The notes: a model not told the origin generated them from the sequence alone. DNA of 64,000 nt from Haliclystus octoradiatus (GCA_916610825.1 OU744454.1:8496922-8560921), one strand, 5' to 3'; counted from the first letter of the stretch, positions 48,345 through 58,989 are shown. Translations and numbers: made by a program.

Positions 48345-49725
48345 GGTTACGGATGCATTTTCTAACAATTGGTTCAATGAAAAGTATTCCTTGAATTTAA
48401 CGCCTGATGATCTGCGTGACCTATTATTGATCAGTACCAAAGATCAATTGTTTCAATTCGATGGTGAGCTGTATGAACAGTCAGATGGAGTGGCAATGGG
48501 ATCACCATTGGGACCTTTGTTAGCTAATTTATTTATGTCCAATATTGAAAAAATTTTATCAGAATCTAATAAATTACCAGAGTTCTACTGGCGCTATGTA
48601 GATGACACCTTGGCAATTGTCAACAATAGAAAAGAAGCAGAAAACTTATTATCAATTCTGAATGCAGCACACTCCTCATTAAACTTCACGATTGAGTTAG
48701 AGGAAAACAAAAATCTACCTTTTCTTGGAATCAAAATGACCAATACCGGCACAGAAATATCAACAAGTGTACATCGAAAAACAACAAACAAAGGACTTCT
48801 TTTACATTATCAGAGTCATGTGGACCAAAGGTATAAAACCGGTATTTTGAAGACAATGCTTCACAGAGCGCATCGTCTTTGTTCCTCTGAAGCTGATTTT
48901 AATATTGAATGTAAAGTACTTTTTAACATTTTTAGTAAACTTAAGTATCCGCCCCGTGTTTTTAATTCTATTTTAAATAAAATGCTAAGTAATGATTTTA
49001 ATTCTCCAGTTTTACCAGACGATAATTTAAAATATGTTAGTATAGTTTTACCTTTTAAAGACCAACATTCATGTGATGAAACAAGAAAAGAACTTTACCG
49101 TTTAAATTGTAAAATAAGTGTAAAGTTTAATGCTATTTTTAAAAGTAAGAAGCTCAACGATGACTTGCGTACCCGTGAGGAGAAGCCAGATTTGTTAACC
49201 CAGCAATGTGTCATATATCATTTTAAATGTGGTCTGTGCGAAGCAGACTATGTTGGCTATACATGCCGGCACTTATATGAACGCATAGATGAACATAACA
49301 AAAGTAACCTTGGTACACACGTCCGTCAAGAGCACGGAATATCTACTGATCAATTTGAAAAACATTTTAGAATAATAAAAAAGTGCAAAAATAAATTCGA
49401 TTGTCTCGTGAATGAAATGCTGGCAATTCAAGAACTGAAACCAACATTAAACGTTCAGGGCGATTCCATCCGGGCCAAAGTTTTCAAATAACTGCATGCA
49501 TTTCATATCTATAGGCTAGTTACCATAGTTACTGTTGTCACTGATATAGATCTCATATAATTGTAAATATTTTTCATGATGTAACTTTACCCTCAAGGGG
49601 CAAACATTTTTATGTATAAATATATCTTAATTAATAATAAAAAACATTCACTTGAGAATGGCTGAAGTCAATCAGTCGAAACGTTGTGCAAATTTAGTTG
49701 TGTTGTTATTTTGTACCAAAATTAT
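48345..49725 (+). mobile_element. Penelope-like element family P1, direct copy (RT-GIY-YIG)
   Basis: The coding part from about 48345 to the stop at 49491 encodes SLNLTPDDLRDLLLISTKDQ, then QSDGVAMGSPLGPLLANLFM, YVDDTLAIV, and GIY-YIG DYVGYTCRHLYERIDEHNK. The frame opens before 48345 only because it reads through the inverted arm, so no true start is present and RT motif A is lost. It is of the Penelope/Poseidon-like type by its YVDDT and GYTCR motifs. It extends 123 bp further 5' than the inverted copy. Its 3' end has AATCAGTCGAAACGTTGTGC and meets (TAA)n. Confidence 0.88.
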
Positions 49726-49742
49726 CACCAAGAAGATTCTGA

Positions 49743-50003
<261 letters not shown>

Positions 50004-50005
<2 letters not shown>

Positions 50006-50256
50006 AATAATATATGGCGAAAGAGTCAAAGAATACACATTCTTTACTGTTACTCAAGTTTCACGCTTTTCACAGCGATCTTCAGACAGATTTTTTACTC
50101 AATGAAAAATATACATGATATCTACGTTCTATGGTCAACTCTCCGTAATGCTACTTTCTATTGTTTAATTAATACAATGGTATTGTTATTGCTATTGTTA
50201 ATACAAGTGGTGGAAAAATGTGATGGTTTCCTTTATTCCCAGTAAATGATTATTTA
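50004..50256 (-). mobile_element. PLE family P2, inverted 3' end only
   Basis: Reverse complement of 50552-50804. It contains only the 3' non-coding end of family P2, from the base after the stop codon to the TATTATT terminus, including a minus-strand hammerhead motif. It faces the partial direct copy at 50298, with spacer 50257-50297 of unclear origin (short ACTAGTAATACTCAGTAATACTC repeats). Confidence 0.85.
50046..50090 (-). ncRNA. Hammerhead ribozyme motif, P2 inverted end
   Basis: Read on the minus strand: stem I TCTGT, core CTGAAGA, stem II TCGCT-GTGAAA-AGCGT, GAAAC, 2-bp stem III closing loop TTGA, GTA, then ACAGT pairing with the 5' stem I. Cleavage would fall after GTA. The top pair of stem II is a U-U mismatch. 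Confidence 0.75.
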
Positions 50257-50297
50257 GCAATGACTAGTAATACTCAGTAATACTCAAAATTTAGTAA

Positions 50298-50551
50298 TGA
50301 CTAGCACACAACTATCCAAACACGTTTGGGATTTAAAAGACAAAAACATCACATACAAAATCGAATGGTCAGCCATCGCTAATGCAAAAGCATACAACAA
50401 CATCTCGAAAAAATGCCATTTATGCCTCTTAGAAAAATATCATATTATATGCGCAGAAGAACCAATAATAAACAAAAAAACTGAATTAATATCTAAATGT
50501 CGTCACGAAAATAAATATTACCTGTCCAATTTTAATAAATCAAAAACATAA
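50298..50551 (+). pseudogene. PLE family P2, partial 5'-truncated copy (GIY-YIG C-terminus)
   Basis: Encodes only the last ~82 codons of the P2 protein (from STQLSKHVWDLKDKNIT to NFNKSKT), identical to the end of copy A. This is the upstream partial unit of a head-to-tail array, the typical PLE arrangement in which a truncated copy supplies the pseudo-LTR in front of a full copy. Confidence 0.88.
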
Positions 50552-50717
50552 TAAATAATCATTTACTGGGAATAAAGGAAACCATCACATTTTTCCACCA
50601 CTTGTATTAACAATAGCAATAACAATACCATTGTATTAATTAAACAATAGAAAGTAGCATTACGGAGAGTTGACCATAGAACGTAGATATCATGTATATT
50701 TTTCATTGAGTAAAAAA

Positions 50718-50762
50718 TCTGTCTGAAGATCGCTGTGAAAAGCGTGAAACTTGAGTAACAGT
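50718..50762 (+). ncRNA. Hammerhead ribozyme motif, P2 unit 1
   Basis: TCTGT / CTGAAGA / TCGCT-loop-AGCGT / GAAAC-TTGA-GT-A / ACAGT. All invariant core residues (CUGANGA and GAAA) are present; stem III is the minimal A-U plus C-G pair. Predicted cleavage after GTA at about 50757. It lies in the pseudo-LTR upstream of the full copy A. Confidence 0.8.
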
Positions 50763-50812
50763 AAAGAATGTGTATTCTTTGACTCTTTCGCCATATATTA
50801 TTATTATTTACC

Positions 50813-50837
50813 GCTCTGTCAAATGAAGACATAGAGC
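50813..50837 (+). other. Conserved PLE hairpin (GCTC...GAGC)
   Basis: GCTCTGTCA-AATGAAGACATAGAGC can fold with GCTC/GAGC and TGTC/GACA pairs. The same hairpin, followed by CTGCTATTAGATA, is present six times in the cluster (46631, 50813, 53329, 59076, 60163, 62905), always 3' of a hammerhead-type end. Covariation such as AAATGACAT against CAACTGACAT keeps the pairs. Function unknown; it may belong to the 5' leader of the full-length RNA. Confidence 0.6.
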
Positions 50838-50928
50838 CCTATATTATCTGCTATTAGATAAACATAAATTTTATTATTACATTGCTCCTAACGCTTAGTA
50901 GAGCACTATCATCTTAACGCAGGGAAAC

Positions 50929-53067
50929 ATGGAGAAAGCCACATTCACTTACTCTATGAAAAATATACCAATACCGCCTAGGAAAACATACGTAATGCAG
51001 CTAATCGATAAAATTGAAAGTGTAATTAAAAGAATGCGCTGGAAAGCGTTTTTCTTCCAGGAGAGCGACAAAGAAAACTTAGATAATTTAAAAGATGACC
51101 ACTATGGATTTAAGACTAGAAATTGTCCGCCGCAGATCCCAGAATTGGAAAGTTTCGAATCCGATTTAATGAAATTGACAACAAATATCCAATTCAGGCC
51201 AATAAATGACAAATTCCAACGCCAACTTAGACAAGATATCAACACAATCAAAACATCTTCGAAAGCGTTCGTCCCTGCTGACAAAACAAGAAATTATTAC
51301 AAACTTGACAAAAGCCAACATGATAAATTACTACACAATAATATCACATCCACTTACAAGAAAACTAATGAAGCTACAGTGAACAAGATCAACAGAGAGG
51401 CAAAAGAGATTACGAAAGAACTAAGGATTGACAAGCGAACGGAGAGAATCGCCCAGCAAAAGGCTTTTATCACCATCAAAGACCATAAGGACAACTTTCA
51501 ACATAACCCTACCTGCCGACTAATTAACCCTGCAAAAAGTGAGGTCGGAATTGTAAGCAAAAAAATAATCGAAAAAATTGTAATCGACATCAAATCAAAA
51601 TCAAATGCCAACCAATGGAAAAATTCTTTCTCCGTAATCAAATGGTTTGAAAATTTAAAAGACAAACACAAATTATCTTTTCTAGTTTTCGATATAGAAA
51701 ATTTTTACCCTTCTATATCCGAAAAACTCCTCAAAGAATCTATAAATTTCGCGAGAAACCTCACACAAATTTCCGAAATAGACGAAAAAATCATAATGCA
51801 CTCCAGGAAATCAGTACTATTTAATAACGACTCAGTATGGGTGAAAAAGAACAGCAACAGCCTATTTGATGTCACTATGGGCAGCTATGACGGCGCTGAG
51901 GTGTGTGAACTGGTCGGATTATTCATCTTACAAAAAATAAGCAGCATTTTCGGGAACGGGAACGTAGGGCTCTACAGAGACGACGGTATCGCAATCCTGA
52001 AGAATAAATCAGGCACACAGGCAGAAAGACTCCGAAAGAAAATAATCAAACAATTCAAAGACATTGGACTAAATATAACGACAAAATCAAACTTAAAGGT
52101 AATTGACTTCTTAGACCTAACATTTAACTTGAACACTGACACATACCAGCCATATCGAAAGCCTAACGACCAACCATTATACATTAACATCAACTCCAAC
52201 CACCCGCCAAATATACTAAAACAAATACCAACAGCTATTAATCAAAGACTATCTGATTTATCCACTAACTCCACAATATTCGAGAACAGTAAAGAACCAT
52301 ACGCTGACGCTTTGAGAAAAAGCGGACACGATACGCACCTAAAATACAATCCACGAGAAACACCATTAAACAACAATAGAAAATGCCAATCAAGAAAAGC
52401 CATATGGTTCAATCCACCCTACAACAAGAGCGTGAAAACTAACATCGGTCGTACGTTCCTTAACTTAATAAAAAAACACTTCCCAAAATCGAACAAATTA
52501 AACAAGATTTTCAATCTCAACACAATCAAAGTCAGCTATAGTTGCACAAATAACATGAATTCAATCCTAAAGAGCCATAACAATAAAATAATCAATTCGA
52601 CAACAAACACCACAACTAACACCAACCAATGCAACTGTAGATACAAAAACTTATGCCCTTTCAACAACAAATGCCAAATGAAAAGTATTATCTATAAAGC
52701 AAACGTCACTACTCCATTTGACCAAGAAGGACAGAGCTACATTGGGTTGACGGAAGGCACGTTCAAACAACGCTACACGCAACACAAGGCAACACTTAAA
52801 CACAGAAAATACAACACTAGCACACAACTATCCAAACACGTTTGGGATTTAAAAGACAAAAACATCACATACAAAATCGAATGGTCAGCCATCGCTAATG
52901 CAAAAGCATACAACAACATCTCGAAAAAATGCCATTTATGCCTCTTAGAAAAATATCATATTATATGCGCAGAAGAACCAATAATAAACAAAAAAACTGA
53001 ATTAATATCTAAATGTCGTCACGAAAATAAATATTACCTGTCCAATTTTAATAAATCAAAAACATAA
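50929..53067 (+). CDS. PLE P2 reverse transcriptase-GIY-YIG protein, copy A (intact)
   Basis: 712 residues from the ATG in GGGAAACATGGAG. N-terminal KNIPIPPRKTYVMQLIDKIE, then the fingers with FITIKDHKDNFQHNPTCRLI, RT motif A LVFDIENFYPSISEKLL (~251), motif B DVTMGSYDGAEVCELVGLFI (~313), motif C GLYRDDGIAIL (~347, catalytic DD), motif D/E region VIDFLDLTFNL. A Cys-rich stretch CNCRYKNLCPFNNKC (~596) precedes GIY-YIG: SYIGLTEGTFKQRYTQHKA (~623), then CHLCLLEKYHIIC. The RT makes cDNA and the nuclease nicks the target. The hammerheads and C-terminal GIY-YIG argue for a Penelope-like element; the YRDDG form differs from the YVDD of classical Penelope, and the exact clade is unsettled. No stop or shift, so it could be active. 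Confidence 0.88.
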   Translation: MEKATFTYSMKNIPIPPRKTYVMQLIDKIESVIKRMRWKAFFFQESDKENLDNLKDDHYGFKTRNCPPQIPELESFESDLMKLTTNIQFRPINDKFQRQLRQDINTIKTSSKAFVPADKTRNYYKLDKSQHDKLLHNNITSTYKKTNEATVNKINREAKEITKELRIDKRTERIAQQKAFITIKDHKDNFQHNPTCRLINPAKSEVGIVSKKIIEKIVIDIKSKSNANQWKNSFSVIKWFENLKDKHKLSFLVFDIENFYPSISEKLLKESINFARNLTQISEIDEKIIMHSRKSVLFNNDSVWVKKNSNSLFDVTMGSYDGAEVCELVGLFILQKISSIFGNGNVGLYRDDGIAILKNKSGTQAERLRKKIIKQFKDIGLNITTKSNLKVIDFLDLTFNLNTDTYQPYRKPNDQPLYININSNHPPNILKQIPTAINQRLSDLSTNSTIFENSKEPYADALRKSGHDTHLKYNPRETPLNNNRKCQSRKAIWFNPPYNKSVKTNIGRTFLNLIKKHFPKSNKLNKIFNLNTIKVSYSCTNNMNSILKSHNNKIINSTTNTTTNTNQCNCRYKNLCPFNNKCQMKSIIYKANVTTPFDQEGQSYIGLTEGTFKQRYTQHKATLKHRKYNTSTQLSKHVWDLKDKNITYKIEWSAIANAKAYNNISKKCHLCLLEKYHIICAEEPIINKKTELISKCRHENKYYLSNFNKSKT

Positions 53068-53233
53068 TAAATAATCATTTACTGGGAATAAAGGAAACCA
53101 TCACATTTTTCCACCACTTGTATTAACAATAGCAATAACAATACCATTGTATTAATTAAACAATAGAAAGTAGCATTACGGAGAGTTGACCATAGAACGT
53201 AGATATCATGTATATTTTTCATTGAGTAAAAAA

Positions 53234-53278
53234 TCTGTCTGAAGATCGCTGTGAAAAGCGTGAAACTTGAGTAACAGT
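53234..53278 (+). ncRNA. Hammerhead ribozyme motif, P2 unit A
   Basis: Same sequence as the motif at 50718, exactly 2,516 bp downstream. Cleavage of one transcript at both sites would release a unit-length 2,516-nt RNA containing the whole copy A ORF. Confidence 0.8.
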
Positions 53279-53328
53279 AAAGAATGTGTATTCTTTGACT
53301 CTTTCGCCATATATTATTATTATTTACC

Positions 53329-53353
53329 GCTCTGTCAAATGAAGACATAGAGC
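53329..53353 (+). other. Conserved PLE hairpin, unit B leader
   Basis: Identical to the hairpin at 50813 and 2,516 bp downstream of it, 92 bp before the start codon of copy B. Confidence 0.6.
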
Positions 53354-53444
53354 CCTATATTATCTGCTATTAGATAAACATAAATTTTATTATTACATTG
53401 CTCCTAACGCTTAGTAGAGCACTATCATCTTAACGCAGGGAAAC

Positions 53445-55583
53445 ATGGAGAAAGCCACATTCACTTACTCTATGAAAAATATACCAATACCGCCTAGGAA
53501 AACATACGTAATGCAGCTAATCGATAAAATTGAAAGTGTAATTAAAAGAATGCGCTGGAAAGCGTTTTTCTTCCAGGAGAGCGACAAAGAAAACTTAGAT
53601 AATTTAAAAGATGACCACTATGGATTTAAGACTAGAAATTGTCCGCCGCAAATCCCAGAATTGGAAAGTTTCGAATCCGATTTAATGAAATTGACAACAA
53701 ATATCCAATTCAGGCCAATAAATGACAAATTCCAACGCCAACTTAGACAAGATATCAACACAATCAAAACATCTTCGAAAGCGTTCGTCCCTGCTGACAA
53801 AACAAGAAATTATTACAAACTTGACAAAAGCCAACATGATAAATTACTACACAATAATATCACATCCACTTACAAGAAAACTAATGAAGCTACAGTGAAC
53901 AAGATCAACAGAGAGGCAAAAGAGATTACGAAAGAACTAAGGATTGACAAGCGAACGGAGAGAATCGCCCAGCAAAAGGCTTTTATCACCATCAAAGACC
54001 ATAAGGACAACTTTCAACATAACCCTACCTGCCGACTAATTAACCCTGCAAAAAGTGAGGTCAGAATTGTAAGCAAAAAAATAATCGAAAAAATTGTAAT
54101 CGACATCAAATCAAAATCAAATGCCAACCAATGGAAAAATTCTTTCTCTGTAATCAAATGGTTTGAAAATTTAAAAGACAAACACAAATTATCTTTTCTA
54201 GTTTTCGATATAGAAAATTTTTACCCTTCTATATCCGAAAAACTCCTCAAAGAATCTATAAATTTCGCGAGAAACCTCACACAAATTTCCGAAATAGACG
54301 AAAAAATCATAATGCACTCCAGGAAATCAGTACTATTTAATAACGACTCAGTATGGGTGAAAAAGAACAGCAACAGCCTATTTGATGTCACTATGGGCAG
54401 CTATGACGGCGCTGAGGTGTGTGAACTGGTCGGATTATTCATCTTACAAAAAATAAGCAGCATTTTCGGGAACGGGAACGTAGGGCTCTACAGAGACAAC
54501 GGTATCGCAATCCTGAAGAATAAATCAGGCACACAGGCAGAAAGACTCCGAAAGAAAATAATCAAACAATTCAAAGACATTGGACTAAATATAACGACAA
54601 AATCAAACTTAAAGGTAATTGACTTCTTAGACCTAACATTTAACTTGAACACTGACACATACCAGCCATATCGAAAGCCTAACGACCAACCATTATACAT
54701 TAACATCAACTCCAACCACCCACCAAATATACTAAAACAAATACCAACAGCTATTAATCAAAGACTATCTGATATATCCACTAACTCCACAATATTCGAG
54801 AACAGTAAAGAACCATACGCTGACGCTTTGAGAAAAAGCGGACACGATACGCACCTAAAATACAATCCACGAGAAACACCATTAAACAACAATAGAAAAT
54901 GCCGATCAAGAAAAGCCATATGGTTCAATCCACCCTACAACAAGAGCGTGAAAACTAACATCGGTCGTACGTTCCTTAACTTAATAAAAAAACACTTCCC
55001 AAAATCGAACAAATTAAACAAGATTTTCAATCTCAACACAATCAAAGTCAGCTATAGTTGCACAAATAACATGAATTCAATCCTAAAGAGCCATAACAAT
55101 AAAATAATCAATTCGACAACAAACACCACAACTAACACCAACCAATGCAACTGTAGATACAAAAACTTATGCCCTTTCAACAACAAATGCCAAATGAAAA
55201 GTATTATCTATAAAGCAAACGTCACTACTCCATTTGACCAAGAAGGACAGAGCTACATTGGGTTGACGGAAGGCACGTTCAAACAACGCTACACGCAACA
55301 CAAGGCAACACTTAAACACAGAAAATACAACACTAGCACACAACTATCCAAACACGTTTGGGATTTAAAAGACAAAAACATCACATACAAAATCGAATGG
55401 TCAGCCATCGCTAATGCAAAAGCATACAACAACATCTCGAAAAAATGCCATTTATGCCTCTTAGAAAAATATCATATTATATGCGCAGAAGAACCAATAA
55501 TAAACAAAGAAACTGAATTAATATCTAAATGTCGTCACGAAAATAAATATTACCTGTCCAATTTTAATAAATCAAAAACATAA
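53445..55583 (+). CDS. PLE P2 reverse transcriptase-GIY-YIG protein, copy B (catalytic Asp changed)
   Basis: 712 residues, almost identical to copy A. I see five amino-acid differences: SEVGIVSK to SEVRIVSK, YRDDG to YRDNG, SDLSTNS to SDISTNS, KCQSRKA to KCRSRKA, and NKKTEL to NKETEL. The RDDG to RDNG change is a single G-to-A substitution and replaces the second catalytic aspartate of RT motif C, so polymerase activity should be lost while the rest of the frame stays open. The hairpin leader (53329) and hammerhead (55750) are intact. Confidence 0.87.
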   Translation: MEKATFTYSMKNIPIPPRKTYVMQLIDKIESVIKRMRWKAFFFQESDKENLDNLKDDHYGFKTRNCPPQIPELESFESDLMKLTTNIQFRPINDKFQRQLRQDINTIKTSSKAFVPADKTRNYYKLDKSQHDKLLHNNITSTYKKTNEATVNKINREAKEITKELRIDKRTERIAQQKAFITIKDHKDNFQHNPTCRLINPAKSEVRIVSKKIIEKIVIDIKSKSNANQWKNSFSVIKWFENLKDKHKLSFLVFDIENFYPSISEKLLKESINFARNLTQISEIDEKIIMHSRKSVLFNNDSVWVKKNSNSLFDVTMGSYDGAEVCELVGLFILQKISSIFGNGNVGLYRDNGIAILKNKSGTQAERLRKKIIKQFKDIGLNITTKSNLKVIDFLDLTFNLNTDTYQPYRKPNDQPLYININSNHPPNILKQIPTAINQRLSDISTNSTIFENSKEPYADALRKSGHDTHLKYNPRETPLNNNRKCRSRKAIWFNPPYNKSVKTNIGRTFLNLIKKHFPKSNKLNKIFNLNTIKVSYSCTNNMNSILKSHNNKIINSTTNTTTNTNQCNCRYKNLCPFNNKCQMKSIIYKANVTTPFDQEGQSYIGLTEGTFKQRYTQHKATLKHRKYNTSTQLSKHVWDLKDKNITYKIEWSAIANAKAYNNISKKCHLCLLEKYHIICAEEPIINKETELISKCRHENKYYLSNFNKSKT

Positions 55584-55749
55584 TAAATAATCATTTACTG
55601 GGAATAAAGGAAACCATCACATTTTTCCACCACTTGTATTAACAATAGCAATAACAATACCATTGTATTAATTAAACAATAGAAAGTAGCATTACGGAGA
55701 GTTGACCATAGAACGTAGATATCATGTATATTTTTCATTGAGTAAAAAA

Positions 55750-55794
55750 TCTGTCTGAAGATCGCTGTGAAAAGCGTGAAACTTGAGTAACAGT
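55750..55794 (+). ncRNA. Hammerhead ribozyme motif, P2 unit B
   Basis: Third identical P2 motif in direct orientation, 2,516 bp after the second. CTGAAGA core, GAAAC-TTGA-GTA stem III, TCTGT/ACAGT stem I. Confidence 0.8.
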
Positions 55795-55834
55795 AAAGAA
55801 TGTGTATTCTTTGACTCTTTCGCCATATATTATT

Positions 55835-55837
<3 letters not shown>

Positions 55838-55890
<53 letters not shown>
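55838..55890. repeat. (TAA)n array 3, at a P2/P3 junction
   Basis: A short TAA run where the TTATTATT end of P2 unit B meets the reverse complement of a P3 TTATTATT end. Confidence 0.95.
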
Positions 55891-55892
<2 letters not shown>

Positions 55893-56853
55893 GAGTCAAA
55901 GACTACGCATTCATTTTCTGTAACTTAAAGTTTCTCACTTTATGCGATCATCAGACAGATACTATTAATGAAAAATATATACCAGTTACTCTTATTTGAC
56001 AATAGTGAGAAAAAATTTGAAAAAAGGGAAAAACTATTGTTATACTTACAATGGTTTTATCTTTACAATTACTAAGTTATATTGATATGTATTGTTATTA
56101 GTTTCCTTAATTAAATGGCGCTGTTATAAGGCTACGTTTTTGTTTCTTTGAAATTAGATAAATAATATTTATTTTCATGCCTACATTTTGATATGAGTTC
56201 AGATTTTTTATTTAATATGGCTTCTTTTGAGCAGATGATGTGGAATTTTTCCACTAAACAAAGGTGACACTTTTTTGACATATTATTATAGGGTCTGCCG
56301 GTTGCCAGAGATGACCATTTAATCGTGTAGTCTATGTCTTTGTTTTTGAGATCCCATATATACTTTGACAATTGCGTACTTGATGATAAGTTGCTGTGTT
56401 TGAAGGTCGATATGTGCTGCGTATAACGTGTTTTAAATGTTCCTTCCGTGAGGCCGATGTAGTTTTTTCCTTCTGGATTGTTCGGTGTTGAGACGTTGGC
56501 GTTGTAAATTAGACTTTTTGATTGGCATTTATTATCAAATGGGCATTTTTCTTTATTTCGACAGTTACATAAAGCGGCGTTTGTGGCATTGTTTTCATTG
56601 CTGTTAGTAATCTTTTTGTTATGGTTCTTGATTATCGTGTCCATGTTGCTAGTGCAGCTATAACTTACCTTGACGCAGTTAAAGTTGAATATTTTGTTAA
56701 ATCTGTGGGTTTTTGGGAAATGTTTTTTGATTAGTTTTAAAAATGTTCGCCCAACATTTGTTTTTACGCTTTTGTTGTACGGCGGGTTGAACCAAATAGT
56801 TTTCCGGCTTCTCGTTCTTTTGTTGTTGTTTGACTGTGAAGGGCATGGCTTGA
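55891..56853 (-). mobile_element. PLE family P3, inverted 3' copy
   Basis: Reverse complement of 58096-59058 without gaps (coordinate sums constant at 114,949). It holds the last ~240 codons of the P3 protein (56132-56853, from PSQSNNNKRTRSRKT to NFKETKT) plus the 3' non-coding end with a minus-strand hammerhead at 55917. The open frame extends past the junction to 57001 into antisense sequence of the direct copy, an artefact of the fold-back. Confidence 0.88.
55917..55959 (-). ncRNA. Hammerhead ribozyme motif, P3 inverted end
   Basis: Minus strand: TCTGT / CTGATGA / TCGC-ATAAA-GTGA / GAAAC-TTTAA-GT-T / ACAGA. Stem II has a G-U wobble where the direct copy has G-C. H17 is U, a less efficient but allowed cleavage residue. 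Confidence 0.75.
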
Positions 56854-58817
56854 ATGGTTTCAAATCAAGAAATTGCCCATCACAAATTACGGAGCTAGAA
56901 GGTTTTGAAGCTGATTTAATGAAAATGACACGAAATATCCAATTTAGGTACGTGAACGACCACTTCCAACGCCAGTTAAAGAAAGACATCGCCAAAATCA
57001 AGACATCATCGAAAGCATTTATACCGGGAGATAAAACCAGAAACTTCTACGAGGTCGACACAGAACAACATGAAAAGCTACTACACGACAACGTAACTGC
57101 TACCTACAAGAAGGCAAATAAGAACACAGTTAACAAGATCAACAGAGAGGCGAGAGATATCGCAAAAGAATTAAAAATTGAAAATAGAACCGACATTATA
57201 GCCCAACAAGAAGCTTTCATCACAATAAAAGATCACAAAGATAATTTTCGACAGAATCCTACATGCCGATTAATCAATCCGGCAAAGAGCGAAATGGGCA
57301 TTGTTAGTAAAAAGATCTTAGAAAAAATTATCCTTAGTGTCAAAGAAAAGACAAAAGTAAACCAATGGAGAAATACGTCATCTGTCATAGATTGGTTCAA
57401 ATCTTTGGAAAATAAACACAGATTAACATTTATGGTGTTTGACATAGAGAACTTTTATCCAACAATATCGGAGAATCTACTAACTCAAGCCATTAATTTT
57501 GCTAAAAATTTAACATCGATCTCGGAAAGCGACACAAAAATAATCATGCATGCAAGGAAGTCAGTGCTATTCAGCTCAGGATCGGCGTGGACAAAAAGAG
57601 GCAACGAAAATCTATTCGACGTAACGATGGGCAGCCACGACGGTGCGGAGGTTTGTGAATTGGTCGGGCTATTCATTTTAGAAAAGTTAAAAGAAATATA
57701 TGGCGCTAACGAAGTAGGACTTTATCGAGATGACGGTCTAGCTGTCCTCAAAAACAAGTCAGGCCCACAGGCTGAAAAAATTCGAAAAAAGTTAACAAAA
57801 TTGTTCAAAGATGCTGGCCTTAAAATTACAACAAAGACCAATCTGAAGACGGTCGACTACCTGGACCTAACTTTCAATTTAACTAATAACTCTTACCAAC
57901 CGTACAGAAAACCGAACGACCAGCCTCTCTACATTAATACGAAATCTAATCATCCACCTGTAATACTAAAACAAATTCCAATCACAATCAACCAACGCAT
58001 CTCCGACCTATCAACTAACAATTCAATTTTCGAAAAATCTAAAGTTATCTACGAAGACGCTTTGAAGGCAAGCGGACACCAGACCAACTTGTCATTCAAG
58101 CCACGCCCTTCACAGTCAAACAACAACAAAAGAACGAGAAGCCGGAAAACTATTTGGTTCAACCCGCCGTACAACAAAAGCGTAAAAACAAATGTTGGGC
58201 GAACATTTTTAAAACTAATCAAAAAACATTTCCCAAAAACCCACAGATTTAACAAAATATTCAACTTTAACTGCGTCAAGGTAAGTTATAGCTGCACTAG
58301 CAACATGGACACGATAATCAAGAACCATAACAAAAAGATTACTAACAGCAATGAAAACAATGCCACAAACGCCGCTTTATGTAACTGTCGAAATAAAGAA
58401 AAATGCCCATTTGATAATAAATGCCAATCAAAAAGTCTAATTTACAACGCCAACGTCTCAACACCGAACAATCCAGAAGGAAAAAACTACATCGGCCTCA
58501 CGGAAGGAACATTTAAAACACGTTATACGCAGCACATATCGACCTTCAAACACAGCAACTTATCATCAAGTACGCAATTGTCAAAGTATATATGGGATCT
58601 CAAAAACAAAGACATAGACTACACGATTAAATGGTCATCTCTGGCAACCGGCAGACCCTATAATAATATGTCAAAAAAGTGTCACCTTTGTTTAGTGGAA
58701 AAATTCCACATCATCTGCTCAAAAGAAGCCATATTAAATAAAAAATCTGAACTCATATCAAAATGTAGGCATGAAAATAAATATTATTTATCTAATTTCA
58801 AAGAAACAAAAACGTAG
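56854..58817 (+). pseudogene. PLE P3 reverse transcriptase-GIY-YIG protein, N-terminus missing
   Basis: About 654 codons homologous to P2 and P4 from residue ~62 on, starting GFKSRNCPSQITELEGFEAD. RT motifs MVFDIENFYPTISENLL, VTMGSHDGAEVCELVGLFIL and GLYRDDGLAVLKNKSG are intact; the Cys-rich CNCRNKEKCPFDNKC and GIY-YIG NYIGLTEGTFKTRYTQH follow. The first ~60 residues (the KNIPIPPRKTY region) are absent. The frame stays open upstream to 56670 only by reading antisense of its own inverted C-terminus, so the N-terminal ~62 residues of that reading are spurious. Without a proper start it is probably non-functional, although its catalytic residues are preserved. Confidence 0.85.
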
Positions 58818-58989
58818 CCTTATAACAGCGCCATTTAATTAAGGAAACTAATAACAATACATATCACTATAACTTAGTAATTGTAAAGATAAAACCATTG
58901 TAAGTATAACAATAGTTTTTCCCTTTTTTCAAATTTTTTCTCACTATTGTCAAATAAGAGTAACTGGTATATATTTTTCATTAATAGTA

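Larger units (their letters stand above)
50808..53323 (+). mobile_element. PLE family P2, full unit A
   Basis: A complete 2,516-bp unit: hairpin leader, ORF 50929-53067, 3' non-coding end with hammerhead at 53234. The next unit starts immediately after in the same orientation with eight or so substitutions. Confidence 0.88.
53324..55839 (+). mobile_element. PLE family P2, full unit B
   Basis: Second complete head-to-tail unit, ORF 53445-55583, starting exactly 2,516 bp after unit A. It ends at CCATATATTATTATT and meets an inverted family P3 end through a short TAA array. Confidence 0.88.

Noticed and set aside
49655-49700. Hammerhead-like core in family P1 (GGCTGAAGTCAATCAGTCGAAACGTTG)
   Set aside because: The CTGANGA core is broken (CTGAAGT) and stem II does not pair, so at most it is a decayed relative; not listed as a ribozyme.
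56670-56853. True N-terminus of the P3 protein
   Set aside because: This part is the antisense of the protein's own C-terminal coding region in the inverted arm; homology to P2 and P4 begins only at 56854.
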